DNA of 64,000 nt from assembly GCF_024296685.1 (NCBI RefSeq), contig NZ_CP100763.1, forward strand, positions 3,224,001 through 3,288,000, read 5' to 3'. The stretch's first letter is position 1. Every line of letters starts with the position of its first letter. Below the pieces are notes generated by a model that searched no databases, was not told the origin of the DNA, and was given only the letters and a program-made list of their open reading frames with translations. Of the stretch, positions 25,059 through 33,670 are shown piece after piece. The stretch comes from Natrinema marinum. Its GTDB lineage: Archaea > Halobacteriota > Halobacteria > Halobacteriales > Natrialbaceae. The translations under genes were made by a program, and so were the position numbers.

Positions 25059-26168
25059 TCAGAAATCGCCGGTGACGATCTCCGCGACTCGCTCCCGGTC
25101 GAACAGTTCCTCGTCGCCGAACTCGTCCGGGTAGAGCCCTCGAGCCGCCCGCTCGAGTTGGAAGAGGTGGATGATCGGCCCCTGGTAGGTCATCCCGCCG
25201 TAGATCACTCGATCGTTCCGTACCGCCCGAAGTTCGCTCGCGACATCGTGGTTGCGCATGAACGACGGGATCCCCCGCTCGAATTCCGACTCCGAGACCG
25301 CGCCCTGCTGTCTGATCGCGATGACGTCGGGGTCGATCTCGAGGAGCGTCTCGTAGTCGATGGTGCCGCCGGTCGCCTGCGCGTCGCCGACGCCGTTCGC
25401 GGCGAGCGCGCCCTCGACCCGCAGATCGGTCCAGTGTTTGGACTGGGTCCCCTCGTCGATGAGGTACGGATAGAACGCCTCCGGCTCGGCCGACTTCGGC
25501 ACGAGGACCGCGACCTCGGGTCGCTCGTCGGGGAGTCGCGAGTGGATGTCCGTCAATACCTCCTTGTGGAGGCTCGCGAAGGCTTCGTAGCGCGCTCGCT
25601 CCTGAAACACCTCGGCGATCTTCTCGAAGGCCTCGTAGAGGCTATAGCGCGTGTAATCGTGCCAGTCGTAGCTGGCCGAGAAGATCGTGTTGCCGACGAA
25701 GGGCCCGACGGTCTCCGCGATCTCGTCGACGTCGTCCCGATCCCAGCCCAGCCGGTTGATCGTAAAATTGGGATCGACGACGTGAACGTCCGCACCGACT
25801 TCGTAGAAGATCTCCTTGTCGGTTCCGCCGTCCCAGAGCTGGGTCAGGTCGTCGGGATCGACGGTGACGCCCGGCAGTTCCTCGTAGTGGTGGGCGGCGT
25901 ACCGGCTCCGCAGGCCGATCGCCGCCAGTCCGTCGCCCTGACCGAGCGCGACGCCCATATCGGCGTAGTCGCCCGTGAACGCCAGCCACGTCTCCGGGAC
26001 GGCGTCGAACGCGACGGTCCCGACCGGTTCCATCGTCACCGAGTACGCCCCGTCGCCGTCGTCGTCCGACTCGTCAGTGCCGAGGCAGCCGGCGGTCGTG
26101 CTGAGTCCGGCGATCGCCGCACCTGCCTGCAGTACGGTCCGTCTCGTCTGTCGCGTCCCGTTCGCCAT
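25059..26168 (-). CDS. Iron/siderophore ABC transporter substrate-binding lipoprotein 2
   Basis: 369 residues, a paralogue of the neighbouring lipoprotein with the same order of motifs. The Tat signal is TRRTVLQAGAA, the lipobox TTAGC, and the linker Asp/Gly-rich. Shared blocks include VPETW, ADMGVALGQ, SYDWHDYTRYSLYEAFEKIAEVFQERARYEAFASLH and IDYETLLEIDPDVIAIRQQG. It starts at ATG 26168, three bases from the second iron operator. The two proteins may bind different ferric chelates while sharing the single permease and ATPase encoded upstream. Confidence 0.9.
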   Translation of the reverse strand: MANGTRQTRRTVLQAGAAIAGLSTTAGCLGTDESDDDGDGAYSVTMEPVGTVAFDAVPETWLAFTGDYADMGVALGQGDGLAAIGLRSRYAAHHYEELPGVTVDPDDLTQLWDGGTDKEIFYEVGADVHVVDPNFTINRLGWDRDDVDEIAETVGPFVGNTIFSASYDWHDYTRYSLYEAFEKIAEVFQERARYEAFASLHKEVLTDIHSRLPDERPEVAVLVPKSAEPEAFYPYLIDEGTQSKHWTDLRVEGALAANGVGDAQATGGTIDYETLLEIDPDVIAIRQQGAVSESEFERGIPSFMRNHDVASELRAVRNDRVIYGGMTYQGPIIHLFQLERAARGLYPDEFGDEELFDRERVAEIVTGDF

Positions 26169-26170
26169 CA

Positions 26171-26192
26171 ATTTTTAGGCTGGCCTAAAAAT
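26171..26192. promoter_or_regulatory. DtxR/Idr-type iron operator 2
   Basis: Arms ATTTTTAGGC and GCCTAAAAAT around a central TG form a 22-bp palindrome with the same core as operator 1. It lies in the 43-base gap between the ATPase stop and the second lipoprotein gene, so that gene has its own iron-controlled promoter. Confidence 0.85.
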
Positions 26193-26211
26193 ACAAAACC
26201 GTTCCGATCGT

Positions 26212-27069
26212 TTACCGGTCCGGCAGCGCTCGTTTGGGAAGGACCTGCAGTTCGGGCTCGTACTCGACGGTCGCTTCCACGCCGAAGACGTCGGCGAGCA
26301 ACTGCTCGGTCACGACCTCCTCGGGTGGTCCCCAGTCGTAGAGTTCGCCGTCGCGCATGGCGACCAGGTAGTCCGCGAAGCGGGCCGCTTGGGCGATGTC
26401 GTGGAGGATGACCGCGACGGTGACGCCTTTCTCCTCGTTCAACTGGCGGATCGTCTCGAGGACGCGGAACTGGTGGTGGACGTCCAGAAACGTCGTCGGC
26501 TCGTCGAGCAGGAGGACGTCCGTGTCCTGTGCGAGGACCATGGCGATCCAGGCCAGTTGCTTCTGACCGCCGCTTAACTGCCCGAGCTCGGCGTCCCGGA
26601 GGTGCCCGATCCCGGCGAGCTCGAGCGCGCGTTCGACCGCCCTGCGATCCGCCTCGCCGACGCTGTCGAAGAAGCCGCGATGCGGGTAGCGGCCGTGGTA
26701 GACGAGGTCCTCGACGGTGATCGAGCTCAGCGAGTCGTTCTCCTGAGAGAGGACGCCCAGTTCGCGCGCCAGTTCCTTCTGCCCGAACGAATCGAGGTCT
26801 TCGCCGTGGATCCGGACCGTCCCCGCGTCGGGCTCGAGGTGACTCGAGAGCCCCTTCAACAGCGTGCTCTTGCCGCTGCCGTTCGGACCGACGAGCGCGG
26901 TCACCGCCTCCTCGGGGATGTCGAGGCGCGCACATTCGACGACGGTCTCCTCGCTGGTCGGATAGCTCAACTCGAGGTCGTCGCCGACGAGCGCGCTCTC
27001 GACGGCGACGTCGTCGCCGTCGGTGATCCGATCCGGTTCGTCGCTCGCGTCTCGCTGTGTGCGTGCCAT
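26212..27069 (-). CDS. Iron/siderophore ABC transporter ATP-binding protein
   Basis: 285 residues. It drives import through the neighbouring permease. Walker A is GPNGSGKST, the signature LSGGQKQ, Walker B VLLLDEPT and the switch His lies in VILHDIAQAAR. This set is typical of FecE/FhuC-type ATPases. The N-terminal 40 residues are acidic and extra to the fold. The start ATG shares one base with the permease stop (TAATG), so the two are translated together; the long upstream open frame is an alternate frame of the permease. Confidence 0.93.
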   Translation of the reverse strand: MARTQRDASDEPDRITDGDDVAVESALVGDDLELSYPTSEETVVECARLDIPEEAVTALVGPNGSGKSTLLKGLSSHLEPDAGTVRIHGEDLDSFGQKELARELGVLSQENDSLSSITVEDLVYHGRYPHRGFFDSVGEADRRAVERALELAGIGHLRDAELGQLSGGQKQLAWIAMVLAQDTDVLLLDEPTTFLDVHHQFRVLETIRQLNEEKGVTVAVILHDIAQAARFADYLVAMRDGELYDWGPPEEVVTEQLLADVFGVEATVEYEPELQVLPKRALPDR

Positions 27070-28178
27070 TATAACTCTCCCATCGATTGCTGTTTGCGCA
27101 TCAGATAGAGGAAGTACGGGCCGCCGACCAGCCCGGTCACGACGCCGACCGGCAGCTGGGTGCCGGGGATCGCCAGCCGCGCGCCGACGTCGGCGACGAC
27201 CATCAGCGCGGGCCCGGCGAAGAGACAGCCGACGATCAGCCGCCGGTAGTCGCCGCCGACCGTGTTGCGGACGATGTGGGGGGTAACGAGCCCGAAGAAG
27301 CTGACGATGCCCGCGACGGCGATCGCGACGCTCGCGGCCAGGATGGCCACGACTGAGAGGAAAAACCGAGTCCGTTCGACGCGCATCCCGAGCGAGCGTG
27401 CGGTGCGCTCGCCGAGCATCAGGACGTTCAGCTGTCGCGCGCCGCCGATCGCGATCGCGATCGAGACGACAGCCGGCAGGATCGCGATTCGGACCTCGTC
27501 CCAGCCGGTCCCCGTGAGCGATCCGGTGAGCCAGGCGATCGCCGTCTGGACGACGCCGAGGTCGTCCGCGAAGAAGAACAGCCCCTGCTGGAGCGACTGG
27601 AACACCATGTTGACGATGACGCCGGCGAGGACGAGCCGAACGGGGCTCGTCCCGCCTTTCCAGGCGATCACGTACACGGTCAGGAACGCCACCGCGCCCC
27701 CGACGGTCGCCAGCAGCGGTAACAGATGCGCGAGTCCGTCGAATACGATTAGCGTCGCCAGGACGGCGAATCCCGCGCCGGAACTGACCCCCAGCACGAA
27801 CGGACTCGCGAGTTCGTTTCGCGTGACGGCCTGAAAGATCGCACCGGAGACCGCGAGCGTCGCGCCGGCGATGATCGCCACGAACACGCGCGGCAGTCTG
27901 AGATTCCAGACGACGACGCTTCCGGTGTTCATCGACGGGAGTTCGGTCCCGAAGAGGAACGCCGACCAGGCCTCGAGGTTGAAGAGCACGTTGGGGTTGA
28001 ACACCGCCTGCCACGCCTCGACGAACGTCATCGAGTACTCGCCGAAGCTTACCTGGATCAGACCGGCGACGACGGTAATGGCCGTACTCGCCAGACAGAA
28101 CAGGACGAGCGTTCCCGTGATCCAACCCTCTCGCTGCCGGGTGACCGCCTCCTCACCGACCGACTGCGCTTCTGCCAT
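27069..28178 (-). CDS. Iron/siderophore ABC transporter permease (FecCD/BtuC family)
   Basis: 369 residues with about nine to ten membrane helices. Family signatures are LRLPRVFVAIIAGATLAVSG near residue 93 and, in the C-terminal part, the coupling-loop region GIVSFFGLVTPHIVRNTVGGDYR, plus the terminal GxPYFLYLMRKQQ. It forms the channel as a dimer. An imperfect DtxR-type operator sits five bases before the start, and the ATPase gene follows with a one-base overlap, so permease and ATPase form one iron-controlled unit. Confidence 0.93.
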   Translation of the reverse strand: MAEAQSVGEEAVTRQREGWITGTLVLFCLASTAITVVAGLIQVSFGEYSMTFVEAWQAVFNPNVLFNLEAWSAFLFGTELPSMNTGSVVVWNLRLPRVFVAIIAGATLAVSGAIFQAVTRNELASPFVLGVSSGAGFAVLATLIVFDGLAHLLPLLATVGGAVAFLTVYVIAWKGGTSPVRLVLAGVIVNMVFQSLQQGLFFFADDLGVVQTAIAWLTGSLTGTGWDEVRIAILPAVVSIAIAIGGARQLNVLMLGERTARSLGMRVERTRFFLSVVAILAASVAIAVAGIVSFFGLVTPHIVRNTVGGDYRRLIVGCLFAGPALMVVADVGARLAIPGTQLPVGVVTGLVGGPYFLYLMRKQQSMGEL

Positions 28179-28182
28179 CGCG

Positions 28183-28198
28183 TTTAGGTGCGCCTAAA
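28183..28198. promoter_or_regulatory. DtxR/Idr-type iron operator 3
   Basis: TTTAGGTGCGCCTAAA, a palindrome with one mismatch, at the same place relative to the permease start as operator 1 is to its gene. The weaker match may mean looser control of the transport core than of the binding proteins. Confidence 0.8.
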
Positions 28199-28298
28199 AG
28201 ACGTTTAGTCGTTGCGGTTGCGAGACGTTATGATGGCAATCAGTCAGGAACGTTGCCAGTCGGGTTCGCGGTCGAATCGCGGCCAGTCGGTCGCGATC

Positions 28299-28664
28299 TC
28301 ACTCGAGCACCTGAATCTCGTCGTCCCCGTTCGGGACCGCACAGATGAACGCGCCGGGCTCGTCGCTTTCGTTGCGGTACCAGTGGACTGTGCCGGCGGG
28401 AACGAACAGCGAGTCCCCCGCCTCGACCTCGTGTTCTTCCTCCCCGATACCCACCGTGTACGCGCCCGCGAGGACGTACTGTTCGTGTTCGACATCGTTC
28501 GTGTGTTTCGGCACCTCCCCGCCGGGCTCGAGGGTGAACCGCCGGATCGCGAAGTTCGGCGCGCCGTGCTCGTCCGCGATCAAGACGCCTTTCTCGAGGC
28601 CGTCGGCGGCCTCGACCGGCTCGTACTCGATCTCGTCGCCGCGCCGGATCAGTGGCTCCGTCAT
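28299..28664 (-). CDS. Small cupin-domain protein
   Basis: 121 residues forming one cupin barrel. Cupin motif 1 is GGEVPKHTNDVEHEQYVLAG with two His and a Glu as metal ligands, and motif 2 is GDSLFVPAGTVHWYRN with the third His. The frame is open upstream for 17 codons but MTEPLIRRGDEI is the natural start. Single-cupin proteins of this sort are isomerases, dioxygenases or binding proteins; the substrate cannot be told. It lies between the iron locus and an integral membrane protein gene, without an iron operator of its own. Confidence 0.85.
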   Translation of the reverse strand: MTEPLIRRGDEIEYEPVEAADGLEKGVLIADEHGAPNFAIRRFTLEPGGEVPKHTNDVEHEQYVLAGAYTVGIGEEEHEVEAGDSLFVPAGTVHWYRNESDEPGAFICAVPNGDDEIQVLE

Positions 28665-28711
28665 GGCTCGAAGTCGGTGGCGAATCCACAAAACGGTCCG
28701 GGTCGAGGGCG

Positions 28712-29584
28712 TCACGGTTCTCGAGCGGCCAGCGCGAGGAACCCGACCCCGAAGCAGCCGGCTATCAGCGCGACGTACGACAGGATGACGAGCGCATTGC
28801 CGCCCCGCTCGAGGCCGAAGAGCGCAGCGCCGACGGCCCCGACGAGCGCGCCGACGCCGAAGACGGCGAGGACGACCCGTTCGGTCCCACTCTGTCGGCT
28901 CGTCCGTTCGGTCTCGCTCGCGGCTGCCTCGAGCAACGGTCGGGCCTCCTCATAGACGTCGCGGGGCAGCGTGACGTACCCCGGTGCCGTCACCCTTCGG
29001 GTCTTGGTCGCGTACGACAGTCGGAGCACGACGGCTTCGACCGCCGGGAGGCGATAGCCGCGAACGGCCGCGAGTTCCTCGAGATCGAACGATCGGCCGT
29101 CCACGCGAACTGTTCCCGCCGCGGGATCGATCTCGCCGTGGGAGGTCAGCGGCTGCATGCCGAGCGATGTTCCGAACACGACTGCGAGGAACAGCACGAA
29201 CGGTGCCATCGGAGCCACCGCGACGGAGCCGACGATCACGATTGCACCGGCGAGGACGCTCACCGCCGCGGGGAGCGGCCGGAGCCGGTCGTACCCGGTG
29301 CGGTCCAGCCAGGTCCCCACCGAGGAGCGAGCCGTGTCGTCGTCGAGCAGCGGGAGCACGTACAGTAGCGAGAACGGGCCGCCGATCAGCAAGACCAGGA
29401 CGAGTATCGCGAGTTGTTCGTACGCGCCGTTTGCGGCGGAGAGAACGAGCGTCGCGACGCCGAGGGCGACCACGAGTAGTACCATCCCGCCGATAAAGCC
29501 GACCTGCAGGTACTGACAGCACCGACCGAGCGTCGATTCCGACGCGCGGCGCGTCCACGTGATCACGTCGGACTGACTCGTCAT
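28712..29584 (-). CDS. Multi-pass membrane protein with PH-like middle domain
   Basis: 290 residues. Six hydrophobic segments arranged as 2 + 2 + 2 (about 28-50, 58-80, 103-120, 122-141, 236-256, 262-284) surround a soluble stretch of about 90 residues (HGEIDPAAGTVRVDGRSFDLEELAAVRGYRL...) that reads like the small beta-rich PH-type domain of many haloarchaeal membrane proteins. No catalytic motif is visible. An ATATTTATA element 21-31 bases upstream indicates a leaderless transcript. Function unknown. Confidence 0.75.
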   Translation of the reverse strand: MTSQSDVITWTRRASESTLGRCCQYLQVGFIGGMVLLVVALGVATLVLSAANGAYEQLAILVLVLLIGGPFSLLYVLPLLDDDTARSSVGTWLDRTGYDRLRPLPAAVSVLAGAIVIVGSVAVAPMAPFVLFLAVVFGTSLGMQPLTSHGEIDPAAGTVRVDGRSFDLEELAAVRGYRLPAVEAVVLRLSYATKTRRVTAPGYVTLPRDVYEEARPLLEAAASETERTSRQSGTERVVLAVFGVGALVGAVGAALFGLERGGNALVILSYVALIAGCFGVGFLALAAREP

Positions 29585-29714
29585 TACACCCGATACGTGT
29601 CAGACGAATATAAATATGTCCGAGCGGAGAGCGTCGACCGCCGTTCGGTGTAGCTACCGCTCAGGGGGTGGTAAAATACTGCAGTCAAGTGCCGATACCG
29701 TTACGAATTCCGCC

Positions 29715-29909
29715 TTACAGGCGCTCGACGTTCGTCGCGCGCGGGCCCTTGGGGGCCTGCTCGATGTCGAACTCGAGCTCCTGTCCTTCTTCCAGGTCCG
29801 GGCCGCCGATGTCTTCCATGTGGAAGAACACGTCGTCGTCCGCGTCCTCAGTCTCGATGAATCCGTAGCCGCCAGTGTCGTTGAAGAAATCAACGGTTCC
29901 TTTCGCCAT
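29715..29909 (-). CDS. cspA: Cold-shock domain protein
   Basis: 64 residues, a single cold-shock (OB-fold) domain that binds single-stranded RNA or DNA. Both RNP motifs can be seen: GGYGFIET (RNP1) and DVFFHMEDI (RNP2); the C-terminus is the usual GPRATNVERL. It is strongly acidic, as expected in a halophile. A GTTTATC element about 30 bases upstream supplies a promoter. Such proteins in haloarchaea act as RNA chaperones and are abundant. Confidence 0.94.
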   Translation of the reverse strand: MAKGTVDFFNDTGGYGFIETEDADDDVFFHMEDIGGPDLEEGQELEFDIEQAPKGPRATNVERL

Positions 29910-30021
29910 TGCTTCTAAAGAGAACGCTCCGGGACTGATAAACCCTCCGACTCGAGATAACCGTCAAAATTCGATCAGACAGACCTTCTATCGCCGATAT
30001 TCTCTTTCTGGCGCGGTTCGA

Positions 30022-30240
30022 TCAGGAACGGTCGCCGTCTTCCAGTCGCTGGACCGAAATCGAAATGAAGTACACCAGCATGAACACGAAGAAGCCGCCC
30101 GAGAGCCCGACGAGTTCGATCGTCCCGACGCCGCCGGGGTTGAGTAGGGCAAACGCTGCGAGGCCGACGACGAAGATCGCGATGATGAACACCCCGAAGG
30201 CGTAGTAGAAGCCGAGATCGGACTCGAGACGGTCGCGCAT
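30022..30240 (-). CDS. Small two-helix membrane protein
   Basis: 72 residues starting MRDRLESDLGFYYAFG. Two hydrophobic segments (about 11-34 and 43-62) joined by a short GGVGTIELVG loop and a charged C-terminus. The open frame extends 33 codons upstream but that part has no coding character. I do not recognise a function; similar short membrane proteins occur throughout haloarchaea. Confidence 0.65.
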   Translation of the reverse strand: MRDRLESDLGFYYAFGVFIIAIFVVGLAAFALLNPGGVGTIELVGLSGGFFVFMLVYFISISVQRLEDGDRS

Positions 30241-30363
30241 TGTATCGCTCTCTTTCGAACCGACCCGCAAAACGCTATCGGCATTTCCCGAGATTGATTC
30301 GCTCGCGAGGCCGCAAGGTTCCGCGAGCCCAATATTCACTTACCGGCGCGACTATGGGTGGGT

Positions 30364-31380
30364 ATGGCAGAGACCAGACAGTGGCAACTCGCGAGCCGTC
30401 CCGTCGGCGAACCGACCATGGAGAACTTCGAACTCGTCACCGTCGACCGGCCCGAGCCGGGCCACGGCGAAGTCCTCGTCAAGACGCTGTATCAGTCGGT
30501 CGACCCCTACATGCGCGGCCGGATGCGCGACGCGGAATCGTACGCCGAACCGTGGGAGGTCGGCGATCCCATGAAAGCCGGCGTCGTCGGCGAGGTCGTC
30601 GAGTCCAACGCCGCCCGGTTCGACGAGGGCGATGTCGTCACTGGCGACCTCCTCTGGGCGGAGCACGCGGTCGCCGACGCGGACGAACTCCAGCGGGTAA
30701 ACCCCGAACTCGGCCCCGTTTCGACGGCGCTGGGCGTCCTCGGTATGCCCGGCGTCACCGCCTACTGGGGCCTGCTCGACATCGGTGACCCAAGTCCCGG
30801 CGATACGGTCGTCGTCTCCGCCGCCGCGGGCGCGGTGGGCTCCGTCGTCGGCCAACTCGCGCGACTCAACGGCGCGCGCGTCGTCGGCACCGCCGGCAGC
30901 GACGAGAAGATCGACTGGCTCACCGACGACCTCGGCTTCGACGCCGCGATCAACTACAAGACGACCGACGACCTCTCGAGCGCGATGGACGAGGCCTGTC
31001 CCGACGGGATCGATGTCTACTTCGACAACGTCGGCGGCCCCATCACGGACGCCGTCTGGCCCCGGCTGAACGAACACGCTCGTGTCGCGGTCTGCGGCCA
31101 GATTGCGCTCTACAACGAGACCAGCGTCCCGACCGGCCCCCGAAAGCTCGCCCAGCTCATCCAGACCCGCGCGAAGGTCGAAGGGCTGCTCGTCAGCGAC
31201 TACGAGAACCGCTGGGGCGAGGCGCTCGAGCGCCTCTCGAAATTCGTTCGCAACGACGAGATCCGCTACCGCGAGAACGTCGTCGAAGGCTTCGAGAACG
31301 CGCCCGACGCCTTCCTCGGGCTGTTCGAGGGCGAGAACATCGGCAAGCAGTTGGTTAAGGTCGCCGAGCGCGGCGAGTAA
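30364..31380 (+). CDS. NADP-dependent oxidoreductase (MDR, PTGR-like)
   Basis: 338 residues, medium-chain dehydrogenase/reductase without catalytic zinc. The N-terminal ETRQWQLASRPVGEPT and SVDPYMRGRM blocks are those of the prostaglandin/2-alkenal reductase group, the Rossmann loop is SAAAGAVGSVVGQLARL, and the C-terminus has the YRENVVEGFENAPDAFLGLFEGENIGKQLVKV signature region. Such enzymes reduce activated double bonds of enals and enones with NADPH, which suggests detoxification. ATG 30364 is preferred to GTG two codons earlier. A TATA-like AATATTCAC lies about 28 bases upstream. Confidence 0.9.
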   Translation: MAETRQWQLASRPVGEPTMENFELVTVDRPEPGHGEVLVKTLYQSVDPYMRGRMRDAESYAEPWEVGDPMKAGVVGEVVESNAARFDEGDVVTGDLLWAEHAVADADELQRVNPELGPVSTALGVLGMPGVTAYWGLLDIGDPSPGDTVVVSAAAGAVGSVVGQLARLNGARVVGTAGSDEKIDWLTDDLGFDAAINYKTTDDLSSAMDEACPDGIDVYFDNVGGPITDAVWPRLNEHARVAVCGQIALYNETSVPTGPRKLAQLIQTRAKVEGLLVSDYENRWGEALERLSKFVRNDEIRYRENVVEGFENAPDAFLGLFEGENIGKQLVKVAERGE

Positions 31381-31747
31381 CGGTCGCTCGAGCGCCGATC
31401 CGAAGCGCATGCGCTCTTTTATATCGGGACTACCCGAAACGCGAACCGATAACGCCGGTAGTGTATCGGGCGAGATAGTAGCAGTGACAGAGGCGAAACA
31501 CAGCGCCTCGCTATCGTGGCAACGGGGTATTTCCACGTCCTCCCCAACCGATTCGCTCACTCCTTCCAGTCGCTCGCTCATCCCTCGCGTGGAGTCATCG
31601 GTCGCCCTCACTACCGTTCGGTCGACCGACAGCACGCGCCACCGCGCATCGGTTGGTCAGATCGGTGTGATACGTCGTTCTCTCTATCGAACGCGCGGTG
31701 GTCCTCGTTTCACCGAGAAGTCGTGAGGCCGACCCCTCAAGCCGCCG
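31381..31747. other. Intergenic region without a supported gene
   Basis: A 367-base gap between an oxidoreductase (+) and an ABC permease (-) whose 3' ends converge here. It contains a short open frame (31516-31812, +) that runs into the permease gene antisense and has a Ser/Arg/His-rich shadow composition, so I do not call it. No strong hairpin with a T tract is seen. Confidence 0.4.
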
Positions 31748-32542
31748 TCAGTCGGTCAGCCCGTAGCCGATCTCGAACAGGTAGACGTCGATCGCAACGA
31801 CGACCGCGGTGAGGACGGTCAGCGCGGCGAGCGACGCCAGCGGGACGATGTCGGCGTAGCCGGCCGGCGCGACCTGCACGAGATCGGAGTAGCCGAGGAA
31901 GCCGTAACGCACGCTGTCGACCATCAACACCATCGGGTTCAGCAGCGACACCTGCTGCCAGATCCCCGGCAGCGTCTCGAGCGAGTAGAACACCGCGCCG
32001 AAAAAGACCAGCGGGCGGATGATGAACTGGTTCATCACGGTGAGATCGTCGAAATCCCGCGCCACGAGCCCGCCGATGATTCCGAAGCCGGCGAACAGCG
32101 CCGTGATGACGACTAACGTGGCGATCAGGTAGAGCGGGTGTTTCACCGAAATTTCGACGAACGCGCGGCCGACGCCGGCGATGATGACGCCGACGATAAT
32201 GCCCCGAACCGCGCTGGCACCGACGTAGGCGACGACCATCTCAGCGTACGACAGCGGTGAGGTCAGCGTCTCGTGGATGTACTCGTTCCATCTGCCGTGG
32301 AAGATCGAGAACGAGGCGTTCTCGAAGGCGTTCGAGATCGCCCCCAGCACGATGAGGCCGGGCACGATGAAGAGGATGTAAGAAAAGCCCGCGATCTGGT
32401 CGATTCGGCCGCCCAGAATCACCCCGAAGACGGCGAAGTAGAGCACGTTCGTGATCGCCGGCGGCATGAACGTGTTCTTCGGGCGACGGACAAACCGCAG
32501 GATCTCGCGCCGGAAGAGCGCACGGAAGCCGACCGAGAGCAT
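31748..32542 (-). CDS. ABC-2 type transporter permease
   Basis: 264 residues with six membrane helices, typical of ABC-2 exporters. The N-terminus LFRREILRFVRRPKNT is the cytoplasmic coupling segment and the GRWNEYIHETLTSPLSYAEMVVAY region is the conserved loop between helices 2 and 3. Its start overlaps the stop of the ATPase gene (ATGA), so they form an exporter pair. The substrate (drug, lipid or polymer) is not deducible. Confidence 0.9.
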   Translation of the reverse strand: MLSVGFRALFRREILRFVRRPKNTFMPPAITNVLYFAVFGVILGGRIDQIAGFSYILFIVPGLIVLGAISNAFENASFSIFHGRWNEYIHETLTSPLSYAEMVVAYVGASAVRGIIVGVIIAGVGRAFVEISVKHPLYLIATLVVITALFAGFGIIGGLVARDFDDLTVMNQFIIRPLVFFGAVFYSLETLPGIWQQVSLLNPMVLMVDSVRYGFLGYSDLVQVAPAGYADIVPLASLAALTVLTAVVVAIDVYLFEIGYGLTD

Positions 32543-33558
32543 CAGGCGACCCCCTCCTGTTCGCGTTCTCGCTCCTCGTCGCGGTTCGCCGGCGGTTCGT
32601 CCTCGGCACCCGCGCTCTCGGCCGAGGAGCGGGTCACGGTCCGATCCTCGCTTCGGGTGAGGTCCACGAAGATCTCCTCGAGCGACGTTCGAGTGATCTC
32701 GAGGTCGGCGATCTCGTACCCCATCGCTTCGAGATCGTTGAGCAGGCGCGGCGCGATCGAGCCGCCGTCGTCGACGCGCACCTCGAGGCGATTGCCGGAG
32801 ACCGTCGTTCCGTGTGCGTAGGGTCCGAGATCGGGGGCGGTGGCGGGAGGCGACTCGAGTCCCACGGCGACGGTGTCGGTGCCCCGTTGTTTCAGTTCGT
32901 CCGGGGTCGCGACGGTCACCTTCCGACCCTCGTTCATGATCGCGACGCGGTCACAGAGGCGCTCTGCCTCCTCGATGTAGTGCGTGGTGAGGAGGATCGT
33001 CGTCCCCTCGTCGTTGAGTTCGGTCACGAGTTCCCAGAGGTCGTGGCGCAACTGGACGTCGACCCCCGCGGTCGGTTCGTCCAGAATGAGGAGATCGGGG
33101 TCGGTGACGAGGGCGCGCGCGAGCAGCAAGCGGCGTTTCATCCCGCCGGAGAGCCAGTCGAAGCGCTCGTTGCGCTTGTCGTAGATGCCGACGCGCTTGA
33201 GCACCTCGTCGGCCCGTTCGGCGGCCTCGTCCTCGGGGATTCCGTGGTAGCCGGCCTTGTGCATCAGCACCTCCTTGATGGGAAAGAATCGGTCGACGTT
33301 GAACTCCTGGGGCGCGAGCCCGATCGCGTCGCGGGCCCGCTGGTAGTCGGCTTCGACATCGTGGCCGAAGACCCGCGCCTCGCCGCCGGTCTTGCGGACC
33401 AGACCGACCAGCGTGTTGATGAACGTCGTCTTGCCCGCGCCGTTGGGGCCGAGCAGGCCGAAGAACTCGCCTTCCTCGACGGTCAGCGACAGTTCCTGCA
33501 GGGCGCGTAGATCGCCGTACTCCTTCACGAGGTCGACGGTCTCGATGGCCGGTGGCAT
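32542..33558 (-). CDS. ABC-2 exporter ATP-binding protein
   Basis: 338 residues. Walker A GPNGAGKTT, signature LSGGMKRR, Walker B LLILDEPTAGVD, and switch His in LLTTHYIEEAE. The C-terminal 100 residues form the extra domain often seen in this family, then a Glu/Arg-rich tail. It starts at MPPAIETVDLV; the frame is open upstream for 19 codons without family similarity. Paired with the ABC-2 permease by a four-base overlap. Confidence 0.92.
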   Translation of the reverse strand: MPPAIETVDLVKEYGDLRALQELSLTVEEGEFFGLLGPNGAGKTTFINTLVGLVRKTGGEARVFGHDVEADYQRARDAIGLAPQEFNVDRFFPIKEVLMHKAGYHGIPEDEAAERADEVLKRVGIYDKRNERFDWLSGGMKRRLLLARALVTDPDLLILDEPTAGVDVQLRHDLWELVTELNDEGTTILLTTHYIEEAERLCDRVAIMNEGRKVTVATPDELKQRGTDTVAVGLESPPATAPDLGPYAHGTTVSGNRLEVRVDDGGSIAPRLLNDLEAMGYEIADLEITRTSLEEIFVDLTRSEDRTVTRSSAESAGAEDEPPANRDEEREREQEGVA

Positions 33559-33670
33559 CGGCCCAGCCTCGGCTCCGGCGGCGGTTAAGAATAGTGGTAG
33601 CGGCACGCAAGACACCCGATTCGGTGCGGCTCGTCTCCGAGTCGGACCGCGTCCTCGAAGCTCGGTCCGG

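Noticed and set aside
31516-31812. 98-codon frame between the oxidoreductase and ABC permease
   Set aside because: It runs into the permease gene in antisense, is Ser/Arg/His-rich and has no promoter or homologue I recognise.
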